A stretch of DNA of 64,000 nucleotides from Hepsetus odoe (Eukaryota > Chordata > Actinopteri > Characiformes > Hepsetidae), in contig CM029386.1 in NCBI GenBank assembly GCA_017165825.1, positions 12,840,881-12,904,880 of the forward strand, in the 5' to 3' direction. Of the stretch, positions 1 through 10,419 are shown piece after piece. The translations under genes and the position numbers were made by a program. Position 1 is the stretch's first letter; the number at the start of each line of letters is the position of its first letter. Under the pieces are notes generated by a model. The model saw only the letters and a program-made list of their open reading frames with translations. It was not told the DNA's origin and did not search any database.

Positions 1-1640
1 GTTGTTTCAGGCCTGTCGTCCACATGGAAACTGGTGCTGAAAATGGAGCTTTTGGTAAAAGCACAGGAAAACTTGCGCTTAAAATCACTCTTCTAATAAT
101 GTCATGTAATGTGAACACCTTAAAAATGATCATCATCAGGTCTTGGTTTAGTGAACTCACCCCATAAACAGGTTTGGGGCTCTACGTCTCCAGGGCTCTG
201 CACTCCTGGTTCAATGAACCCTCACCAGAAACTAGTCTATTTGGACAAGTTACACTAGTTATGTTCCTGATATGGTTCATTTAACCTTATCATGCCTTCA
301 GACCAACCTCCATACCAACGTTTTTCTTGGTATCTGCTGATTTAAAGCGATATGTGTGATTTCAGACACTCTTTAGCTTTTGTGGCTTTGGTTTAGTCGA
401 CTCCAAGATGGCATGTGTGAGGTAATCATTTATTTTAATCATTTATTATCTGACATTTTGCTTAATTATGGCCCTTTAAAGGCCTTTACTAATAAAGATT
501 GTTGTAGGTAGGACTCAGATTGTGTTCCCTGGAAAGAAAAGCTTCAGAGTCTATTTAAAAAAGGTTTTTATTGAATGTACTTAACAAATATTTGCACATT
601 GAAATTATAAAGGCTGGGCTGAATTAAAATATACCTTCACCAACTGCTTTTTTTTATGGTGTCGGACATCAATCAAGAATGTACCTGCCAAGGCTAATGG
701 GTAATACCAGGTTTGCATCTGGGTTTACTTTCATTCCAGCTTCACTTTATCAGTGCAGGTTTGAATCCTTAGACATATACAGATAGAAACCCAAGTCTTG
801 TCTTGTCTCTTTCTTTCTTTCTTTCTTTATTTATTTATTTTTACATATTGCTGACCAGTATCCCAGTTCTTGGTTCTACCTGGCTGTACACACTGTTCAA
901 ACTCTGTACCACTCTATCAACACGCCTAGAGTCACTGTACGGAAAAGTTGTGATCTGTAAAGAAATTCTTAAAGGTGTGATTCTGAAACAGAGAATATGG
1001 TGCCTGGAGTCCTGTGGCTGTCCCACAGGAGGCTGCATTTAAGTGTTCAGGAAAATGTAGTGTTTAAGGAAGAGATTAAATCCTCTTGATAGGAAAAGAT
1101 CATCCAAGCAGATGGAGAAGATGTCTAAAAGTGAATAAATTATACAGCAAACCCTGCTAAAAAGTAAGGGCAGATTTAAATACACTACTCCCTGTGCTCC
1201 CAAAACAGCGAAAAACCCTTGAGCATGAATAAAAAGACAAACCTCTGGATAAATAAAGAGGAGAACACATCAATATATAAGCAAAAGCAGGCAATGGTGG
1301 TAGTAGTAGTAGTAGTAATAAAACTGCTTCTAGTAATAATAATCATAATGATAATCAGCCAAATAAACATGTAACTTATTAGCAAATGAAAAGCAGACTG
1401 AATGCATTCATTCATCTATCTGGACCAGGATCGATGTAGGAACATATGTTTTATGACATGTAGGTTTCCTTTATGTTCTGGCAGTGTCTGTTAAAGTTAG
1501 GCAGGATCAGAAAGGAACACAAGTAGAGAAAAATGGTGAGTGTGTATCCATGTGGGAGAGAAGTGTCATGACAGTTCTTGGTGTAGAGCCTTGAAAGGAC
1601 CGATCAATCCTGAACGTGTAATTGACATTCCCTCTAGATG
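1..1640. other. Unique noncoding DNA with minor simple repeats
   Basis: I see no gene or interspersed repeat here. Short tandem tracts are visible: a CTTT run passing into a TTTA run at about 805-842, and a TAG-type trinucleotide run at about 1297-1320. Reading frames of 65-79 codons occur on both strands over the same bases, which is expected of noncoding DNA. Confidence 0.6.
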
Positions 1641-1649
1641 CTATTAAAC

Positions 1650-2660
1650 ATGCAGCGCTTCAGTTCAGGCTGCAGCTTCACGCTGCTCCAGACCTGCCTT
1701 TCCTTATACAAACCAGCTGACAACACAGAAACAATTGGGAAATGGTGCAGCACACTGATGCCCTGGCCTGAATGGATTGAAAACCCAGCACCGCACTCCT
1801 AAAGCTGCATTTTGCTCACTGGACAATTTTAATCAGCGACGGGGAGAGCAATTCTGCTTCGTTCATGATAGCATTAGAGCCTCTTTTATTCTGAAATCAA
1901 GCTACTCGCCGGGCTTATGCAAATCTCAAAATTAAATAATTGCTATAATTTGTGAAATGGAGAGCGCCGGCATAAAATGCCCCCGCAATGGCTTGGTGCT
2001 TGCACATTAAGAGACCATTCTTAAAGAACAAAAGTGCCGGACAAAAATATCAAAGAGTGCTTTTGTTACAAATTTTTCTTTCTTTTTTATTTTCTTTTCT
2101 CCTCAGCGCTGCTGCTTAAGCATTCATCTCAGGTGAATAGAGGCCTAATAAGAGATTGGATAAAGTGTTATTAATATTGAGAGTTTATGAAAAGGAAAAA
2201 AAAATAGGCTTCCTTTGAATGCGACATCAAACAGACATGCAGGGGTAAAACCCCTCTGCTCGTTCAATACATGGCATCAAAGACAGGTGACAGTTAATAC
2301 GTTAAATAAATCATGTCTAAAAATGTTACTTCCTTTGAATTGCAGGAATTACAGTTGCTGTTTTGGTCCTTTTTTTGCACAACCGACCTCTCGAGCTTTT
2401 CCTTTTTTTTTTTTTTGACAGCCAAGGTGTAGCTGTGCCTCGCTGCTGAGGCATTAAGTCGCTATAGGCTGTCGCCGGAATCAAAAGAAGAAAAGCTGAG
2501 GTATGCGTCAGACTTTGGCGAGGCCCATCTGTGCGCCGTGGCTTTGAAATGACGCGGTGGGGAACGGATGAAGACATCTGGAAGCTTCTGCCACATCTGC
2601 CCACGTCCAAACACGTTTAGCTAAGTGTGCTCGTCAGCGCTAAATTACTATGCCCTTCTA
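1650..2660. promoter_or_regulatory. Candidate conserved noncoding element / enhancer block
   Basis: This is repeat-free, complex sequence. It has a perfect POU octamer (ATGCAAAT, 1917-1924) followed directly by an ATTA-rich homeodomain-like stretch (about 1930-1950). GC-richer segments flank it at 1960-2000 and 2430-2620, interrupted by T-rich tracts (2070-2100, 2401-2416). No reading frame is convincing: 67 codons on plus and 94 on minus overlap each other. The texture is like vertebrate developmental enhancers, but this is inference from composition, with no alignment behind it. It could be ordinary unique intronic DNA. Confidence 0.35.
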
Positions 2661-2980
2661 ACGGCGCACTTTGATCAGTCTTGGTTGCCACCTCACTCTG
2701 GCACTTCTGGATAATTTGGGGTTCAATCTCTCGTTTTTCTCCGGCTACAGTGCAGGCCGTGCTCAACCTTCCTGAACCACAGCAGTGATTACAAGTAGCA
2801 GCTACTCTAGGAGTTGGACAGTCACTTTAAAGCGTTTGTTGAAATGTTTAAAAAGTTTGGTTCATTGAAATAGAGAAATGGATACTAAACCCTATATATA
2901 ATGACCTATATAAGTTCATTTTATCCTTAATTATGTTATAATGCATGAAGTGAACTGTAAAATGTCACTAAATAGCAATA

Positions 2981-3009
2981 ATCATCATCATCATCATCAT
3001 CATCATCAA
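2981..3009. repeat. (ATC)n trinucleotide microsatellite
   Basis: About nine ATC/CAT units run in tandem. Read in one frame they give a histidine run, which is not a coding signal. The composite SINE that follows inserted at the edge of this tract. Confidence 0.9.
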
Positions 3010-3018
3010 TACCTTCTA

Positions 3019-3264
3019 TCCATCCATTATCTGCCACTTGTCCCAAACGGGGTCACGGGGGGGTGCTGGCGTCCAACCCAGCGCACACAGGGCGAGGATG
3101 GGGGACGCACCCTGGACAGGTCGCCAGCCCATCGCAGGGAGGAGCGGGATGGGGACGGCACCTTGCTCAAGGGTACCTCAGGGCAACTTATTGGGAAGGG
3201 GTTCGAACCCCCGATCCTCCGATCATGTGGCCAACGCCCTACCCACTAGGCCACCGCTGCCCCT
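3019..3264 (-). mobile_element. Composite tRNA-headed SINE, complete, with 13-bp target-site duplication
   Basis: Read on the minus strand, a tRNA-like head comes first (A-box-like TGGCCTAGTGG near 3245-3255, B-box-like GGTTCGAACCC near 3200-3212). It is followed by the CTTGAGCAAGG segment shared with the common SINE of this window. The body then switches, near 3140-3150, to a different module (about 3019-3141) whose tail is a GATGGATGG-like run. The whole unit is bracketed by a perfect 13-base direct repeat, TCAATACCTTCTA, at 3006-3018 and 3265-3277. It therefore inserted as one retroposed unit and is not a chance junction of two elements. Confidence 0.8.
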
Positions 3265-3277
3265 TCAATACCTTCTA

Positions 3278-3870
3278 AAGGTTGAGATTTCCAGGTGAAC
3301 ACATTCACTGAGGTGTTGCAGTGCCTGGATGCTTCTTACTTTAACCCTCTACATGTGATTTATAGGTAAAGCAGTGTGAGATGGGTAGGTAGTGGAATAA
3401 TCACGACACACAGCAGGCACCCAAATCATCAGGATCTGGGCTCTTCAGCTCAGAACCGGAGTTAGCTTGTTCCTGAGTTTCTCCACTTCTGAGAAATGAT
3501 AAGCCATCCCCAGCACATCATGCTGTAGAGAAAATGTATTTTATTTCTTTTCAAATAAACAGAACCAATGTTTGTATAACTACAGTATTTACTCCGATGA
3601 TTTGGTAAAGTCTTTAACGTCCATCAAGAATATAAGAATATTTATCTGTGTACTTGTAAACAAGAGGAGGAGCAATAAAACAGCATCCAACTGTCCCATT
3701 ACTTTTGAGCCTCGCAAAAGCATGAAGGCTGTGTTATTCCTACATTGTTCCCCTGATTTGGTTATATTCTCAAATTAAACAAACCTTTGCACTTCGAGCT
3801 CATATTAATCATTTCATTTTCACTCCAAAAGGCCCTGGTGCTTTGTATGGTTATATATTAGTGTTTTTTT
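3278..3870. other. Unique noncoding DNA
   Basis: No gene, repeat or clear regulatory signal is seen. A 68-codon frame at 3572-3778 has no recognisable protein features. Confidence 0.5.
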
Positions 3871-3877
3871 TTGTAGT

Positions 3878-4116
3878 GGGGCAGCAGTGGCCTAGTGTTT
3901 AGGGAGTCTGCCCCAGGATCCGAAGGCTTGTTGGTCTGAATCCCATACCAGTAGGTTGCCCTGGGGTACCCTTGAGCAAGGTACGGTCCCCATCAATGCT
4001 CCCTGGGTGCTTTAAATAGCTGCCCCATGCTGCATGGGTGAAACGTAGAGGTTGAATTTCGTTGTGTTGTGCCGTGCTGTGTTTCACAATGATGAGAATA
4101 GTCACTTTCACTTTAT
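3878..4116 (+). mobile_element. tRNA-derived SINE (family A), plus copy
   Basis: The copy begins with a GGGGCAGC leader and a TGGCCTAGTG A-box-like motif. The B-box region has drifted (near 3933-3943). The family body follows: CTTGAGCAAGG, then TGCTCCC, TAGCTGCCC and GAATTTCGTTGTG motifs. It ends in the characteristic AGTCACTTTCACTTT tail. No clear target-site duplication is visible, and drift from the other copies suggests an older insertion. Confidence 0.85.
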
Positions 4117-4169
4117 CTTTTCACTTTAAGGTTACTTTCTCAGAAAAGGGTTGAAATATCACGCAGTTT

Positions 4170-5690
4170 GTTCTTTAGTTAAATGAATTGGTTTATAAGA
4201 AAAGTTAGATTACTCGATTACTAACGTAATCCATAATGATGACCCTCAGGATAACGGCATTGCTGTAATACATTCAGACACCCAGGAAACTGTGATTGGT
4301 CTGGATGGGCGCAGCAATGCAGCAGTAATGGCTAGATTTGCATATTGCACACCTCTCAGTTGACACTGTTGTGCTGTTGTGATTTGCAAATGCAACTTCA
4401 GGCCTAGAGAAACCAGACTACAGCGCATGGAAAAAGTCAGTCCTGTCTGATTTGAGTAGCATTGCCATGTGTCCCAACCATCATGTGCCTTGGTCCAAAA
4501 GCAAGAAGGTTCAGTCTGAAGAGTGTGGATGTCTCACTGAGTTATATAGCTGCCAGTGACTTCCAGGAGAGTGCTGTCGAATGTCAGAACCTACTGTATC
4601 ATTTTTTGTTATCACGCAGTATGTGCACAGAGAAGGAGGCGGCTTATTTCAGTGCAGCCGCACTCCAGGGACTGACCATGTGTCATACAGGCACTCTTTC
4701 AACTCTCCCAGCATCGCCAGGCATGTCAATCTGGGGGACTTTGTTGCTACAATGCATTATTAATTGATTTGTTCATCTATCGAAACAGGTGATGTGTTTG
4801 ATATTGAAATAGGATGTATTTTTTAATACAAAGCAGGCTGAACTTCCGCTGCACTGCCAGAACATCTCTGTACTATTTGAAAGGCGGATGAGCTCAGAGG
4901 TGCGACGGGGTGGAAGAAAAAATATTGAGAGATAATGATGACTTCAAAGTTGCCCACACAGAACACTGTCAGGTGTTTGATAGTGGGATGTTGGAATGAA
5001 AGAGGATGAGTAGGTGCGAGTGCATGCAGCCGCTTCGGTTCAACGCTGGATCCTCTTATTTTCTGCCCGTGGCTCAAGGACATGCAGTTACATCCTGCGT
5101 ACGAGTGCTAACGTTAAATATCAGTCGCGTTTTGAAATACGGTTTTCTAAATATACATGATTTGATTCCAATGGTGAAAAAAAAGTGAGCGGAATTTCAT
5201 AAGAAATGGGGAAAATCTCATTAATCCCACTGCTTTCACAGTTAAGACGAGGCCGAAAGTGTATAAACGAGAACTTAAGATCAAATAGTGTGTTAAATCA
5301 AAGAGATCTAATCAGGGTCATTCTGTTCTGTTAAGGGCAGATCAGCGGCTGGCATAATTGGTGATGATCACAAGATGTTTGACCGATTCGAAAGTCAATG
5401 TCTTATCATATCACATGATAAGAGCATGCTTTCATGAAAGAATGCTAAAAAAGATCCTCAGCCGTGCCATGAACTTTTGCTACTAAATGGTAGTAGTCGT
5501 CCGTCTCATCTGTGTTAATTGATGAGATTTAGATAACTCCTGATAGAAGATAAGATTTTGAAAAAGCAAGAAGCGGAAAAGGTTGGAGAACAGATTGCAG
5601 AAAGACCAGAAAAGATGTTATTCCTGCCAGGGATCTGTAGAGAAAATATTTTATCACGATTTGGACTTCAAGAAAAGTCATTATTGCCTA
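4170..5690. promoter_or_regulatory. Candidate regulatory block with two octamers and nested palindromes
   Basis: This is repeat-free sequence. Two POU-type sites lie 38 bases apart: ATTTGCAT at 4336-4343 and the palindromic ATTTGCAAAT at 4382-4391. Further on, a 9-base inverted repeat with GATAAG/CTTATC cores (5401-5409 and 5415-5423) is followed at once by a 12-base palindrome, CTTTCATGAAAG (5429-5440). The 101-codon frame at 4462-4767 is not recognised and overlaps another frame on the same bases, so it is not called as a gene. Enhancer function is inference only. Confidence 0.3.
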
Positions 5691-5734
5691 TATAGTCTTA
5701 GATGTGCTTCATTCGACAAGTACATGATAGAGAT

Positions 5735-6110
5735 TTTTACTTTTGTTTGATTTAATTGCAGGTAAACAATAAAAATTAGCCTGGATTTATTCATTAAACA
5801 AAAGATATCAACAAAAATGTGCATTGTAACTGAGGAGAAGGTTAGGACACCCTACTCCCTAATAGCTAGTGTCCCTGCTTCTTGTAGCAGCTTCCAGTCT
5901 CTGACATTAGTCTGAGGAAAGTTTGCCCAACTCCTCAATGCAGAATTCTTTATGTTTGAGGAGTTTCTTGCATGTACAGCCTGTTTCATGTCACCCCACA
6001 GCATCTCAATGGGATTAAGATCTGGGCTTTGACTTGACCACTCCTTCCTTGAATCTCCCAGTATTGTTAAAATTGAGATTAAATATCCATATGTCCAAGA
6101 ATGTTACAAA
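5735..6110 (-). pseudogene. Tc1-like transposase C-terminal remnant with 3' flank
   Basis: On the minus strand, around 6000-6045, the sequence encodes a version of the Tc1-family signature SQSPDLNPIEMLW (here SQ-DLNPIEMLW-like, with substitutions). This lies around the second catalytic Asp/Glu region of DDE transposases. Downstream on that strand come a degenerate C-terminus and an A/T-rich 3' flank (5735-5830). The N-terminal two thirds and the terminal repeats are not recognised. Stops and small indels make it a dead fragment. It belongs to a different Tc1-like family from the elements at 16.4 and 58.9 kb. Confidence 0.65.
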
Positions 6111-6204
6111 AACTAACAGGCTTTCGTAGTGTGTCCTAATTGTTTCACATGTCTGCACATATTAGACTATAAGGATATAATGGATGTATATCTCTATACA
6201 CATA

Positions 6205-6472
6205 CAGTACTGTGCAAAAGTTTGAAAAAATGCTGTAAACAATGAATGCTTTCAGAAATATAAATAATGATTGTTTGTTTTTTATCAATTTACAAAATGC
6301 AAAGTGAGCGAACAAAAGAAAAATCTAAATCGAATCAATATTTGGTGTTACTACCTTTTGCCTTCAAACCAGCATCAGTTCTTCTGGCCCCCACAGAGCC
6401 CTGATCTCAACATCATCCAGTGTGTCTGGATTACATGAAGACACACCTGCCTAGAACATTTGCACAGCACTG
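6205..6472. mobile_element. Tc1-like MITE, short deletion derivative (268 bp)
   Basis: The left end, CAGTACTGTGCAAAAG, and right end, near-complementary TTGCACAGCACTG, form terminal inverted repeats. They are flanked by TA at 6203-6204 and 6473-6474, as expected for Tc1/mariner insertion. The interior matches the element at 58872 up to an ATTACATGAAG motif, then jumps directly to the right terminal region. It is therefore a further-deleted sibling. It has no coding capacity. Confidence 0.85.
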
Positions 6473-6474
6473 TA

Positions 6475-8195
6475 TATCATTCATATATACATACGTATAT
6501 ACATGTGTGTGTATACAATCATGGCAATTGAAGGTTTTGCTGCAGCATCACTAAGCTCAGTTTATCACAATTTGATATTAATCTAAATTAAGGTTGATTT
6601 TTTTTGCCTGCCCTGCACTCAGATGCATAGACATTCACTTCTCTGCATTTCTGACTGCCCTTCACTCCGCCCTGGGCAATGCAAGTAGGCTTTGCTGCCC
6701 ACTTCCCCGCTGGGCACTGCCATCCTGACTCCACACCCGTCTGGCTGGTGCTCTCCGTACCCTGGCTGGCACTCGGCCAGAGCTTCCGTGCCAGAGCTGG
6801 CGGGTGTGTGCGTCCTGCAGAGACACCCCAGCCCAGGTAGCACCATCCTCTGAGCAGATGGTAGTGCGTTTATGGGCAGAATGGTGAAGTAAGGCCCAGG
6901 AGTAAAAACCTGCCCCGATGAGTGGGTAGAAAGCATGCAATGGAAGTTAGATTTGACGCATCCCGATAAAAGTTTGATGTGTCATTATTAAATGTTTAGC
7001 AGTGCAGGACTGGGTGAAAGAGTAATGTAGTGAAGAGAAAGTTAGGCTTAGTAGCTACAATATGGAGCTCCATCAATATACTCTGATGCCATTTTGATGA
7101 GCAAGAGAAAAATGGATGTCTGATCCAAGATGCAGAGCTCCAGCTATCTGTCCAGGAGAAATCTGGGCAGTTTCAGGTCATTCATTGCCTTGACCTCTTG
7201 TTGTACCCATAGCAATGCTTTATACTGCCAGTAAAATGCTTTAGAGATAGACAACCTCCAGGTTCTTTTTTTCCCTTGGTCCTGCTCACATATGAATTAT
7301 TATTTTGCAGACAAGCCTAACCATGATCCTTGAGGTCCAATCAGTGAGGTACCTTTTTTCAACACAGACCCTTCTGACATGGAAGTACATCAACTTGTAG
7401 CTCAAGGCTGTCTAACCACTGCTACCTCACCATCTGATTGCAGTAAATCAGGACAGAGATAATCAAATGGGGAAAAAGAGTGATAAAGGACAGAGGGGGG
7501 AAAAAACTAGTGCCCTAGAACAGTAGCTCAAAGCAAGCAGGGACAGCGCTCTTCCACATAATGCCCCCCCACCCCCCGTTCTGCCAGTTCGTTCCAAGGT
7601 CAAGGGCACTAAAGCTAAAGCGGCTGTGCAAGCACATCCTTTCACTCCTGGCTTTGTCTAGGACAGAGCATGGGGAGCTGCCTGCAATGGCAGGGAGTGC
7701 CATGGATGCTTCCCCATTATCTCAGCTAGGAGAGCTTGCTGCTTTTACTGGCAAAAAAAGGCTGAAATGCAAATTTCACAATTGAGGGAGATTTAGGAGA
7801 TATGCTTATATACTGAAAGAGCCTAAGGGGAAAAAGAAAAAGGGCTTACAACAGCTCGAACCGTGTTTCTCAATCTCGTAATCTTGGATAAGATGATATG
7901 AATGGTATTTACAAGCTTCCTGGGCAAATTGCATTTGCAGGTGAAAAATTGAGTGGTTCCTTTGAAAAGTAAGACAAAGTCTAGGTCTCACTGCTCATAG
8001 GCAGCACATAAGTGTGCATCCCTCATTCAAATATCATGCGTTCGTTTTGGTTGGGTTCGCTTTTAAAAGTTAAGGCATACCTTGATATGTAGCCTGTCTC
8101 TGTTAACCAAAGACAAAAAAAAAAAAAAAAATACACTTTCAAATTCTGCTCTGGCATCTGCGAAACTGAACACAAGGGCACTGTGAGCACATTTT
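6475..8195. other. Unique DNA with a GC-rich island (about 6620-6940)
   Basis: The 6620-6940 island is clearly richer in G+C than its surroundings. It carries two overlapping minus-strand frames of 105 and 92 codons. One has scattered cysteines, but I recognise no domain, splice signal or start context, so no gene is called. A diverged exon or a GC-rich conserved noncoding element remains possible. C-rich and A-rich tracts occur near 7560-7580 and 7825-7845. Confidence 0.4.
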
Positions 8196-8202
8196 CCTGA
8201 AG

Positions 8203-8340
8203 TGTCTGTCTGTCTGCCTGTCGGTCTATCTATCTGTCTGTCTGTCTATCTATCTGTCTGTCTCTCTATCGGTCTGTCGGCCTATCTATCTGTCTGTCTT
8301 TCTATCCATCTGTCTATCTATCTTTCTATCTGTTTCTGTC
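8203..8340. repeat. (TCTG/TCTA)n tetranucleotide microsatellite
   Basis: This is an imperfect array of TCTG and TCTA units with occasional TCGG and TTTC variants. It yields an artefactual Leu/Ser/Cys-rich reading frame. Confidence 0.92.
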
Positions 8341-9266
8341 CATCTTTGGATCCTAAGCAGCTGTCTCCCCAACGGTTGGTAATAAAAATGAAATAATGAC
8401 CTATAAGTTCTAAATGTCTCCTCTGAGACAGTAAAGTGGCGGGAAAAAAACCCATCTCACTGATCTTATGGCAATATTGCATGCTCTTTAACGAAAGAAA
8501 AGAAAAGGAAAAAACATAATAAGAACAATATTTGCGTAGCGCACTATTTTTTTATTTTTTTATTTTTTTGTACTCAGCGCACCTTTCTCTTAACTGTCAG
8601 CGTTTGACTGAATCAGGTTAGACACCGGCACAGGGGATAACAGAGGGAGCGGCGGACGGGGATGACAACACCGCTGCTGTCGACCCGCAGATTTGGAAAA
8701 AGAAGCGGCTTACATAAGCCGGGACGGGAGTGTGGGGGCTTGTGGGTAGACCAGGCGCTTTGAACAGGTGTCGTGACGGTCGTGGGTATGAGGGAAACGC
8801 AGCATATTTGAGATGGGGAAGAGCTTTTTCTTTTCTTTTTTTTAGGTCAGATGTTTCCACCAGGCTTAAGGTGCAGATTGTGTGACGGCAGTTGTGAGAC
8901 AGGTGTTGGAAGAAGTTTGAATGTTAAAATATGATTCAAGATGAATTTTTATTCACAAATGTGCCAAATCGTTCACCGTCGCTCCTTGTTCAACCCTTAA
9001 GTGTGTTCCTCTTCTTGCTGGTGACTAACGGCCTCATTCTCATGTCCCCTCAGATGGGGAATCAAACCATAGCCTGCAGGGTACAGCTTTCTCCCACCAG
9101 CTGCTTTGTAAGATTGGATTGATTGATATTATCATGAATCAAAATACATTTCCTTGATTTCAATGACAGATAAAAAAATATATAATTTAGCAACTGAACA
9201 AATATATATTAAGTTCAGTCTAGTTAATCAGTCAGGTTATATTTGGCAATAGAAGCTGCCAAAGGT
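8341..9266. other. Unique noncoding DNA
   Basis: The stretch holds homopolymer-rich tracts (about 8548-8570 and 8826-8844) and a moderately GC-rich segment (8620-8800). The 80-codon minus-strand frame and the 63-codon plus-strand frame show no recognisable features. Confidence 0.45.
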
Positions 9267-9515
9267 GGGGCAGCGGTGGCCTAGTAGTTAGGGAGTTGGC
9301 CACAAGATTGTACCCCCTTACCAGAAGGTTGCCCTGAGGTACCCTTGAGCAAGGTACCGTCCCTGTCACTGCTCCCCGTGCGCTTTCATAGCTGCCCCCT
9401 GCTGCACGGTGTTAGCATGGGTTAATGCAGAGGTTGAATTTCGTTGTGGTTCACTGTGTGCTGTGCTGTGGCCTTGCAATGACAAGAACAGTCACTTTCA
9501 TGTTCACTTTCGATA
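9267..9515 (+). mobile_element. tRNA-derived SINE (family A), plus copy
   Basis: All family landmarks are present in order: GGGGCAGCGGTGGCCTAGT leader and A box, a decayed B box, CTTGAGCAAGGTACCGTCC, CTGCCCCCTGCTGCAC, GAATTTCGTTGTGG, and the CACTTTCA tail. The tail is duplicated with a small interruption at 9496-9511. Confidence 0.88.
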
Positions 9516-9599
9516 TTTCTGGCAAATTTCCTCTTTGACAATGTGCTGATGGTATGAATATTGCCTTGAAAGAAAGCAGCTAAAGCAGCTTTAGCTTAA

Positions 9600-10101
9600 C
9601 CCCTTGCACATTTATTTGTAGCAAATATATTAAAGTTGTTTATATTTGCCAATTAAAATCAGTCGGACCATTTCATGTTCCAAAAGTTCAACATAAAATA
9701 TTCAACGTTCCATAACTTTGCGACAATCCATGTTATATTATAAGTGTGTTCTCAGTAGAGGATGAACCCTTATTTGCGTTAATAAAAGAACAAAATGTGA
9801 CCTGACTCAGACCTGACTGTATACTGACACCATCCCTTGAAATATTTTTCTTAATCTTTTCATCTACACCGTTAAAAGTGCAGGTTAATCCACGTGGAAC
9901 GTTTGTCATCAATGCAGTTTATTAATTCAAACATGCATGATATATGATGGTATTTTTTTGGACCAAAAAGTGGCAAATTTCAGTTTGCGTCTACCATCCA
10001 GCACTATTTTTATATCAATTTGCATATTCATTTTTAGAAATAAGTCTTCTCTAACAAGACGATATACATACAGTTTCCAGCAGCCGCCTAGCGTTTAAGG
10101 G
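9600..10101. mobile_element. Candidate piggyBac-like MITE flanked by TTAA
   Basis: A 502-bp segment starts CCCCTTGCAC and ends CGTTTAAGGG. It is bracketed by TTAA at 9596-9599 and 10102-10105. TTAA duplication with ends of the CCC(T)...(A)GGG type is the known signature of piggyBac transposons. The terminal inverted repeat is short and imperfect. The interior is AT-rich and encodes nothing, so it would be a non-autonomous copy. No second copy occurs in the window to confirm the boundaries. Confidence 0.55.
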
Positions 10102-10386
10102 TTAATCTTTTTTTTTTTTTCCCCCTTCTATCTGGCACCACATTGTGAGGTGTCGTGTAAATAAGCAGGGTGCCAGACAGAAAGTAGGCTTTATCATTGC
10201 AGAGACAAAAGAAAGCCATCATAAAGGCACGGTGAAGGGAGGTGTTGCCTCAGCTCTGCTGATGGCAGCAGCGGTGGCATTGTGCGGAATCAAGCTGGAC
10301 GCCAACCGAAGTAAGGGTTAGACTGGCAGACAGAGGATAGAGCAAAGCTGTTCAGAGACCATGCTCATCCCTCGATCCTGCAAACG

Positions 10387-10388
10387 TG

Positions 10389-10418
<30 letters not shown>
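10387..10418. repeat. (CA)n microsatellite
   Basis: About 15 uninterrupted CA units. Confidence 0.95.

Positions 10419-10419
<1 letters not shown>

Noticed and set aside
2941..3249. 102-codon frame with a histidine run
   Set aside because: It consists of the ATC microsatellite followed by the antisense of the composite SINE.
4462..4767. 101-codon frame as a gene
   Set aside because: There is no recognised domain, a second frame covers the same bases, and no splice or start context is convincing.
8203..8340. CRISPR-like regular repeat array
   Set aside because: The units are tetranucleotides without spacers. It is a microsatellite in a eukaryotic genome.
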